From positions 1,822,854-1,886,853 of the forward strand of contig CM055102.1 of NCBI GenBank assembly GCA_029204225.1: 64,000 nucleotides of DNA, read 5' to 3'. The translations under genes and the position numbers were made by a program. Positions 56,614 through 64,000 of the stretch are shown here, piece after piece. Under the pieces are notes generated by a model, which did not search any database, was not told the DNA's origin, and saw only the letters and a list, made by a program, of their open reading frames with translations. The stretch's first letter is position 1. The number at the start of each line of letters is the position of its first letter. Origin of the DNA: Diphasiastrum complanatum (Eukaryota > Streptophyta > Lycopodiopsida > Lycopodiales > Lycopodiaceae).

Positions 56614-57139
56614 AATTCCAATCCATTTGAAATATTTATCAAAAAATAGGATTAATGATAGTGCGTGTGTGTTTTCTATAAGAGCAAATATAAAGAACTT
56701 TCGAAGAAATCAAATTTTGGTATAAATAGGACTTCTACAATATCAAACTTGTTGAGCCAATGAGTTTTTCTTTTTAATGTGTTGGAATTTGAGCTCAAAT
56801 GGAGGGTACAAGAGTTCGAAGAAATAGAATATAAAATATAAATGTAGTAAATTAGAAAAAAAAAAGGAAGTGAAATTTAATACATCAAGTAATGATTATG
56901 AGAGTATAGATATTTGCACAATGTCAAGCTTGACGATCTGATCACTTTTGCTTTTGAATGTACAGGAGGAATCTGACTTCAAACAAAAAAATATGGAGGT
57001 TCAAAAATTGAAATGATAAATGAATGAACTTAGAAAGAGGACTTAAGAAAGTTTATTAATTGAATTGAATGTTTTTGAAATCCATGAAACATTTGGCTTG
57101 TAAAATAAGTTTGTTGTAAAAAAGTGTAAATTATTTTTT
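56614..57139. other. No feature recognised
   Basis: AT-rich, no frames with motifs. Confidence 0.5.
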
Positions 57140-57760
57140 TGTATGTAAGAAAATTAAAGTTTCTCTCTACCTTTGTAATGTTTGTCTCAATCTGCCCAAA
57201 TGTTCTCTTGTATTAGTGTAAAAAATTATCAATAGAACTTTCAAGGAATTCCATAAGAAAATTCTAGTTGTCATTATTCTTTGGAATGTAGCTGGTGCAT
57301 TGCATAAACCAAAAGGCATTCTGGTGCTAGGCATAAGCTCCCCAATTAGTGGTGATTACGGTAGTCTTCTCTTGATATTCACTTGGTTATACCTTGAGAA
57401 ACCATTAAGCAAGCTATATCTTTCATGATTTGCAACCGTTTCTAAAATAGAACCCATGAAAGGTAAAGGATTGTAGTCTTTTTTAGTTGCAACATTCAAA
57501 TTCTTGACGTACTGACATAAGCTTTTTTGTTTTTCTCTTTGGGACAATTACAACCAGAAACAACCTTTCACTATGGAGTACATGATATATATTACCTACA
57601 TTCAGATATCTATCTATTGTATCTTTACCATCAAAGAATACTATGGATTTTACCAATATTGCTTTGTTGAATTGGCACAGCCTCTTCTTTAAAATATATA
57701 TTGTCTCCAAATTTCTTTGGTATGCCTTTCTAGTCTTTAAGGTTCCAAACAAAGACATCC
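57140..57760 (-). pseudogene. Old Gypsy reverse transcriptase relic
   Basis: Two overlapping minus-strand frames carry FLVVIVPKRKTKKL, VKNLNVATKKDYNPLPFMGS and HERYSLLNGFSRYNQVNI, decayed forms of the Gypsy RT blocks (VPKKNGK, ATKKDHFPLPF, YSFLDGFSGYNQ). In a third frame RMPFGLCNAPATFQR follows. The catalytic Asp of LDGFSGY is now Asn. Many stops; the rest of pol is not visible. Confidence 0.8.
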
Positions 57761-58287
57761 TTATATTTCACAAAAAGAATTTTATACATCCTAACTTCAT
57801 GCTTAGGATGATGCATCAAAATATTTACAAACTTATTCTCTTCAATTCAGTTATGGCAAGCTTGGTGTTCAGGCATGGCAATCTTGGTGGAGGACCCATT
57901 TATACTATGTATATATTGGATGGATTCAATTGTAGCCTTGAGCATGCTTGAATTGGTGTTGCTCCAATGCATGAGGATGAGATGTCAATGTTTCTATGGA
58001 TGGGCAATTATTGAGCATTCATCAAGAATTGCATATTAACCTTTGATCAACTTCCACGATGGAACTTCTAATAGTTGATATCAGAGCCATCGAATTAGTT
58101 GCATTCATTTTGTCCTTCTTTGGTTGTCTTGTACTTGATGGTGTTGTGCTTTTAGAACTTTGTGGTTGAAAGCTCATAAAAACAGTATTTTGCTTTTTTG
58201 TTTCTCTGAATCCAAGAGTACATAGGCACTCTAATTAGATTCTAATTCCAAACCTCCCCAAGCTTTTGAAGTCCTCGCTGTCTCAAA
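57761..58287. other. No feature recognised
   Basis: AT-rich flank of the Gypsy relic. The + strand frame at 57643-57951 is the antisense of the relic and neighbouring DNA. Confidence 0.5.
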
Positions 58288-58620
58288 TTATTGAGCACTC
58301 TGACACTGTTGGTTTCGGCTGTACACTCGATTCTTGGTGTGGAGGAATTTTCTTGCCACACTCATCCATAGCCACCCTTTCTTGCTTTGCATCTGTATAA
58401 ATTTAGCTCTCACAGATTCGATACATTCTCCACGCATTTCCTCTCTTACTGATTGACAGTGTGGAACCGTCTTTTCATGCACAAATGTCAAGGAAATCCC
58501 GCTTGGTAGTGTCTCACGGTACAGTAACCTATAGCCAATAGAACAATCAAGTTCTGATGAGTGAACTTCTGAAGATAATGCAATTAATCGCCTAAATCCC
58601 ATAATTGTATCAGAATCCAC
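58288..58620 (-). other. Unrecognised open frame, 110 codons
   Basis: MDSDTIMGFRRLIALSSEV ... LSFVHEKTVPHCQ-like sequence with a basic C-terminal part (KKGWLWMSVARKFLHTKNR). No domain is recognised and no splice or promoter signals stand out. It is close to, and on the same strand as, the transporter gene but about 600 bp beyond its stop, so it could lie in a 3' UTR or be chance. Confidence 0.2.
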
Positions 58621-58625
58621 CCGTT

Positions 58626-58666
58626 TGGCTTAGTTGATTAGCTTGGCATCCAAGGTGTTCAAGTCC
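58626..58666 (+). repeat. tRNA-like A and B boxes (possible SINE head)
   Basis: TGGCTTAGTTG (58626-58636) fits the pol III A box and TGTTCAAGTCC (58656-58666) fits the B box except the first base. They are 30 bp apart, shorter than in a true tRNA (about 44), so this is a degenerate tRNA-derived fragment rather than a tRNA gene. Confidence 0.4.
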
Positions 58667-58757
58667 CCCTTTTAACCAAGATGCATAATGGTATAGAGAA
58701 ATCAATATCAATTGTGCATTGATATTAATACCAAAGTTTGAGGATATTTTCAAGAAT

Positions 58758-59051
58758 TTAAAACTGAAGGTCAAAACTAAGAGCAAAATTGACACGCAAT
58801 AGTTGCTCTCCTGTGCACAAAGTAATATCATTGGGAACCTCATAATAATAATAATAATTCAAAAAGCTTGAGCATGGCAAATTCAATGACTTGAATGCTA
58901 AATCGTTTCCATTAATTCTAATTACACTAGCGGCTTTTGATTCAATGGCCTTTGTGCTATGATCTGAACTTGTTTTGAGAATGAGTTTTTCAAGAGAAAA
59001 GTATCTGGAGAGCAGGATAAAAGGAGGACCATTTCTTCCATGTTTGATCAC
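58758..59051 (-). other. Unrecognised open frame, 97 codons, with (AAT)n run
   Basis: MIKHGRNGPPFILLSRYFSL ... ends in Asp-Leu-Gln-Phe. It crosses a trinucleotide run (58842-58857) that produces five tyrosines. No domain recognised. It lies just downstream of the transporter stop. Probably chance or a relic. Confidence 0.2.
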
Positions 59052-59220
59052 TTATCCATTGCCATCCTTGATCAAGAACGGAAAAGTCACAATAACTGAT
59101 CTGCATCTACCGGTGAACGTTTTGTGTTTTTTAGAATGTCATCAAAATTAGACATGGTTTTGGTTCACCAAAGTCGGCAAGTTAGGAGCTTATCTCAGTT
59201 CAATTATAAGAACGTGAAGA

Positions 59221-61247
59221 TCAGCTAAGAATTTCGTGTTCGTGTCTTTGTTCTTCACTCTTCAATCCTTCAAAAGTGTCCCACAGTGGCTTATTCAAGG
59301 TCTCGGGGAGTTTCAGCGACAGCAAGCCCCCAGTGATTGCCGATACTGCAAAGACAGCAAATGAGATAGAGGGATTCATGCGCCCCAGGACCACCACAAG
59401 CGGTGCCACCACTGCTCCTAGCTGTGAAGCCTGACTCGCCAGCCCAAGCGCAGCATTCCTCACCACCGTAGGGAAGAGCTCTGCCGTGTAAAGATAGGTG
59501 AGATTGTAAGTTGCAGCCATGCCGAAAATTCCCACAACTCCGCATACTAGTCGTCCAATTTCCTTTGCATTGTGCAACGGAGCCGAACTTGCATCGGAGT
59601 GCAGCATGTTCATGTAAGGCACAGCTGCCCAGTTTCCTAAGAACAAAGAATTGGGCAATGGTGCTGGCGATGGTGAGGGTGTGGTGATGAGGAAGGTGGC
59701 AATGAGACAGCAGCCTCCGCTGAGTAACATTGATCCAGCGAGCATGACTTTTCGGCCCAGCTTTCCTAGGAGGAAGGCAGTGATGGCGAAGGCCGGCATC
59801 TCTGCGATGGCGTTGAGGAAGACGCTGAGATAGAGACTGACGCCGATGTTGACGACGTTGAGGCTGATGCCATAGTAAACAACAGCGCAGCTGAACCAAA
59901 CTACAGCCATCACGATCATTCTCAACCGTGTCTCCGCATATCTAAATATGTCAAGCAAGCTGCCTGATGCTTTGGTGCCGCCTGCGGGAGAGCTGTCGAT
60001 GCTTGAAAAATCTTGGGAGTGATCCACCGACAATGGGACGGTGTCTCCATCCTGATTCTCTGCTATTTTTGCTACAGCTTTCGGACTATTCTCACCATCG
60101 CCGAGTTCTGAAGCTAGCTCGACGCCACGCGGAATAAATTTGCCATTCCTTCGAGCGAATACTCGAAGCGCTTTCATCGCGTCTTCCATGCGCCCCTGGA
60201 CTATGTACCAGCGCGGAGACTCGGAGACGAAGGGCAGGACGAGCACGCAATATACGAGCGTGGGAATGGAGGTGAAGATGTAAAGATGGCGCCATGAGTA
60301 AGATGAGACATAGGCAAGGGAAGGCAGCACCATGATTCCCAGCGAGAAGAAATAGAAAGCCGACATTCCTACGGCTCCTCTCCTCGATGGGCCTACAGGC
60401 TCAGTGGCAAGCACGAAAGAAGATAGACCCACTCCTCCACAGGCCACGCCGGTGATCCAGCGCAGCACGAGGTAGATCCAGTAATTTGGTGACAATGCTG
60501 TGGCTAGCCCAGCTACGCCGCTCATCAGACACACTAGCCGGAGCACGCCTTTGCGTCCAAGGGACGAATCCGAAAGATTGCCGAAGATGCCAGCACCTGC
60601 GAAACGAAGCAGCTATTCATTTTTCTATCACATGATCAGGGAGACATGCCGGATCAAATAGCCATTCATTCTTCCATCACATAATCAAATGAATGATTCG
60701 AAAAACATCATCAATTGAAGAGAGAAACAAAGATAGAGACCGTATTACCGCAGATGGCTCCAACGAAGAACATGGAGTCCACCAGGCCAACTTTGTAGCT
60801 ATCTTTACATGTGAGGCCCCATTCGGATACGATCGAGCTGCCTTTTGCGCCCACCCATTCCCAAGCGCTGGGATAATCCATGCTGCATCTAGACGCTGCG
60901 TCTGTACAGGAAAATGATCCAGAAGCTGAGTAAGTATTGGAAGCAGGCGCGGAAGATGGAAGGCATCGCCATTCTGGCTCACGATCAGCGAAAATCATGA
61001 CCATGGTGTGCAGCGCTTCCATGGTCCATGCCAAGCTCACCAGCATGAAATGCATAAACTGCGCTATCCCAAACTCTCCCACCCATTTCCGCAGCATCTC
61101 GTCCACTGACAGCTTCTCATGAACGATGATGCGCTCATCAATATGCACTGATTTGTTGAGCAGCCAACCTCCCTTCTTTACAGCTGGAGCCTCAGTACCA
61201 AAGCCATCTTCTAACAAACCTTCCTCCAAGGTATGGGTAGAATCCAT
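59221..61247 (-). CDS. OCT: Organic cation/carnitine transporter (plant OCT family, MFS)
   Basis: Two exons, 61247-60749 and 60596-59221, joined by a GT-AG phase-1 intron, encode 624 residues ending HEILS-stop. Family: major facilitator superfamily, SLC22-like plant OCTs, which move organic cations such as carnitine across membranes. Seen: TM1 with the plant-OCT end IFADREPEWRC (about 85-95), a Cys-rich extracellular loop (92-150), TM2, the MFS motif GIFGNLSDSSLGRKG (169-183), TM3-TM6, the second signature ESPRWYIVQGR (292-302), a long hydrophilic loop (about 303-395), TM7-TM12 and LPETLNKPLWDTFEG near the C-terminus. It is longer than the usual 500-540 residues because of this central loop and an insert before TM10. 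The frame is intact with no stops. The start is the first in-frame ATG. Subfamily is uncertain (OCT4-like by eye). Confidence 0.93.
60597..60748 (-). other. Intron of the transporter gene
   Basis: 152 bp, donor CTGCG/GTAATA, acceptor TTTCGCAG/GTGCTG. It splits a Gly codon at the start of MFS motif A. Removing it gives one continuous frame of 625 codons including the stop. Confidence 0.92.
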
Positions 61248-62623
61248 CTCTGATGATCGCTCCTTGCGCTTTATTAAGATCTAACTAATATCGAATCAAA
61301 ACTGTGCTCCCTCCTTTAGCTTCAAATATAACTAAAATCGAATGCACGAGCTGCAGAGCTGCTCAATAAAGATTTTCATGGCCAAAACAACTTGCCCCAA
61401 CACATACATGATACAGATCAAGCACACAGTTCAAAATCAAACCCTCCTTCAAATGTACTGTTCTATTAGCATGATGGCAGCACTCCTAGAACTCTTTAAA
61501 GTGGAACTATACAGATTTTTACAATGAATCATGCTTTTGTTACGTATATTTTGAATTTAGAAAGCTCCACGACTGAATAGTACTATAGACCAAGCTCATA
61601 CCGCAGCAAGCAGCTCATGCATCAAATCAAAGGACAATCCATAAAGTATAAAGAATCCAAAATTTTGTCCTGATGGCTACTGACTCCTGAGTCCTTTCTT
61701 GATACCACCGTGACGGTCCTGGAGATTGAACCTATGGTGTTGGATCTCACTTAAGCCCTTAGCCCAGATAAAACGCAGATTTCATAGTTAAAAAATAAGA
61801 ATTAAACTCCAAAACCTTAAAAATTCTAATACAAGTAGCAATCTGTAGCGCTTTTAAATCTCCGAGGACCGACATGCAAAAATTTGGCCCAAAGCTCATC
61901 AAAAGTATTGAACGGACATATGTCTATTTCCTCAACATGCAAACTGTCTCCCGGTCTATCATTATCTGTCCACCACCGAGGGTCTATAAATCCTATGAAG
62001 CAGTGCTAGAAAACCAGCATTATGCTAGAATGGCATCTAGCTCCATCGTAACCTGGTTCAAAAGAAAATTAAAAGACGTTGACTTTCAGAAACTCCATAA
62101 TTATCTTCTTTGGTGAGAACTCTTATGTTCTATGGAACAAATACTAGACTTTATTACATTCTAAACTATACATTCAAGTCAGCAAAAGATTTATTTACCA
62201 CAATACTATGAACTTACATAGTCTCATCTCTTTATAAACTAAAACGAGCAGGATATCCTCATTAGAACGCGGATAATCTCATATTCTCATTAGAATTCGG
62301 TATATTATTCTAACTAAACTGCATGGCTTTGGAATTTGGATGACAATTCCTAAAGCACTGCTAAACTCTAGCTAAAATTAAAAGAAATAGACCCAATCCT
62401 CCTTAAATGAGGCCAGAGCCAGAAGGATATCCTCATGAGAATGCGAAGATCTTCATATCCTCATTAAAATGCAGCATATTCTTATAAAATATGCAGTATC
62501 TTCTCTCATTAAACTGGAATTTAGAAATTTGCCGTCATCTGATACGATTTTAGAGCACCGCTATCACTGATCTGATCTGGTAAAGGAAAGAATGAATTTT
62601 GCGGATCATGCTGTCCACACATA
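61248..62623. other. 5' flank of the transporter gene; no other gene
   Basis: No strong TATA box was seen close to the ATG on the minus strand. The 80-codon + frame at 61874-62116 lacks any motif and is taken as chance. Contains a tRNA-like fragment at 61721-61766. Confidence 0.5.
61721..61766 (-). repeat. Second tRNA-like fragment (possible SINE head)
   Basis: Minus strand: TGGGCTAAGGG (A-box-like, 61766-61756) and GGTTCAATCTCC (B-box-like, 61732-61721), 34 bp apart. As with the one at 58626, spacing and matches are imperfect. Confidence 0.35.
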
Positions 62624-62656
62624 CCACGTGCAAGTGCAAGTGCAAGTAGCACGTGG
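62624..62656. promoter_or_regulatory. Inverted pair of G-boxes flanking a CAAGTG run
   Basis: CCACGTGC at 62624-62631 and its inverted repeat GCACGTGG at 62649-62656 flank tandem GTGCAA units. CACGTG is the core site of plant bHLH and bZIP factors, and ACGTGGC in the right copy fits an abscisic-acid response element. It lies about 1.4 kb upstream of the transporter ATG. Use as an enhancer of that gene is inference. Confidence 0.4.
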
Positions 62657-63193
62657 CGTCAAAAAGGGGAATTGAGGCAGCCGCGAGGGTTCGAATCTTA
62701 AGTCAGGTTTGACTGTTAATTTTAATATGGCCTTCAAAACGAAAGGAAAATTCTAAAATTTGGACTCGTTTTAAGTTTTCCTTTTCATTGTATATATTTT
62801 GCCTTTGTGGCAGATGAGCCTTCACTGCAATGCAAGTTGCAATCTGCAACTGCAGGCCTGGTCACGGGTATTGTGGTTTGACTCCTATTGAAAGGAGTAA
62901 ACAGTCAAATGTGGTGGGCTCACCATCCCCACTCCATCCAAGGCCACACATATCTTTTTTTTTTCCTTCGCCTCATCCATCACAATTGGATGGAGTGGCG
63001 CCAGGAGTGTAGGTGCACATGGAGTGCACTCCTTAAGTATTCCCCAATTTGAGTTTGATTGACAACAACTACAAAATGTGGTGGCCTGTCTGCGAGTCCC
63101 CATCAGTCCTTACTACTCATATCCAATCATGAAATATTCATTCATATTATGATAGATCAATATATTCCATCATTTTGAGTCTTGACTCATAAA
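62657..63193. other. Intergenic, no gene
   Basis: Holds a B-box-like GGTTCGAATCT (62688-62698) without a clear A box. The frame 62830-63012 and its antisense are low-complexity and not supported. Confidence 0.5.
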
Positions 63194-63330
63194 TGATAGG
63201 TGTATGTATTCTATTATTTAGACTCATATGAAAGGTATCTGTATTCTATTCCTATATGATAGTTGTATGTATTATCTTGGTTTGAATCATATAATAATGG
63301 CAGGTGTATGTATTCTATTATCTTGGTGGC
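63194..63330 (+). repeat. Degenerate tandem repeat, four units
   Basis: Four diverged copies of GATAGGTGTATGTATTCTAT at about 63194, 63226, 63260 and 63299, spaced 32-39 bp. No coding. Confidence 0.65.
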
Positions 63331-64000
63331 ATGGCAAATTCCTATGGTGTCTTATACTTTGATGTTAAACACACACACACATTATTGGCACTTTGATATG
63401 TTATAAAACTAGATAAATATTTCATTGGAAAGTTATCAAATCATGGCATTGATTTCGAGAAATTCAATAGGATGATCTCATCCTCTCTAATCATTGATCT
63501 TGCAATCTTTAATTGCTTCAAAATTCTTCAACTAGTTGTTCGAGATAGAAATGAGAGAGGCAAATATTGTATAGATGGCATTTTGCCAAGGGCCTCATGT
63601 TTTTTTAGGTTATTTGTTGTCAGTTGACATACATTGAGCACAATATTTACGCCCTTCTTTCATGAAAATTGGTTGTTTTCGTCCCATTTCTCAACATGGC
63701 CAATTTTTTTCCTATCTAGCTTCATTAAATTCTTATTAAACTTTGATTCTAAAATCGAAATCTTCTTCAATTCGAATAGTTGACTTCCTACGAGCAAAAT
63801 CATCCAACAATCTTTGAAAACAATCGGTTGTTTACTGGAAGTTGCTCATTCCACTTGATCGAGCAAGCTTCAAGCCTTCAAGTGTACATTTTCTTTCGTG
63901 TGTTAGAAAAAATTATAGTGGAGAAAAAAACCATCATAAAAGAGACACCTAACTGAAAATTATGAAGTGAGTGGGTGTTGGAGATGGTGAACTCATGCAA
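63331..64000. other. Intergenic with a short (AC)n run
   Basis: (AC)n at about 63369-63381. Nothing else recognised to the window end. Confidence 0.5.

Noticed and set aside
58626..58666. Functional tRNA gene
   Set aside because: The A-to-B box distance is too short for a cloverleaf and the acceptor stem is not formed.
59291..59899. 202-codon minus-strand frame inside the transporter gene
   Set aside because: Shadow of exon 2; the product is His/Arg-rich without domains, while the other frame has clear MFS motifs.
61874..62116. 80-codon + frame upstream of the transporter
   Set aside because: No recognisable domain or splice context.

Overview
This is a window of nuclear DNA from a land plant with a large, repeat-rich genome. 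The evidence is a plant-type, intron-containing organic cation/carnitine transporter gene and about 55 kb of nested Ty1/Copia and Ty3/Gypsy LTR retrotransposons. Several carry the plant initiator-tRNA-Met primer-binding site (TGGTATCAGAGC or one-base variants). The species cannot be read from the sequence. The mix of Copia families and a relic with a GHTHEDID motif would fit a seed-free plant such as a fern, but this is a guess.

Layout. 1-13.1 kb: an LTR remnant, then a chimeric Copia element (5' LTR 2313-2950, gag, integrase and RT, fused at about 11.33 kb to the 3' half of a second Copia ending in LTR 12488-13099). Its gag is split by a complete non-autonomous element, N1 (3991-8959, minus strand, 5-bp target duplication GAGAG). 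13.1-15.9 kb: N2, a broken copy of the same non-autonomous family. 15.9-26.1 kb: exon-like reading frames, a GHTHEDID-motif transposase-like relic, and pieces of Copia families D and H and of an LTR family, G. 26.1-42.1 kb: a nest in which element C1 (27865-32125, target duplication TGAGC) sits in the gag of Copia D1. Further right, the young, almost intact Copia F (35217-41375, target duplication CCAAG, LTRs differing at 5 of 682 positions by eye) sits in the gag of another family-D relic. 42.1-53.6 kb: broken Gypsy elements in both orientations, with a leader full of CTCTCGCAGA-type repeats, a gag with three unusual zinc knuckles, and a long unrecognised minus-strand reading frame (48.2-51.4 kb) with a coiled coil. 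53.6-58.3 kb: the 5' end of a second family-C element and an older Gypsy RT relic. 59.2-61.3 kb: the one intact host gene, a 624-residue MFS transporter in two exons on the minus strand. The rest, to 64 kb, is intergenic.

How the parts relate. Only Copia F looks recently active and nearly able to supply its own proteins. Families N and C lack pol, and both family-C copies share the same two stop codons in gag, which points to mobilisation by proteins supplied in trans. The palindrome CACACGTGTG recurs 11 times, in or beside LTRs of several families that otherwise look unrelated. It is the best candidate for a shared regulatory device in this window.

All comparisons were made by eye within the window. 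Family letters (A-J, N) are local labels, not database names.
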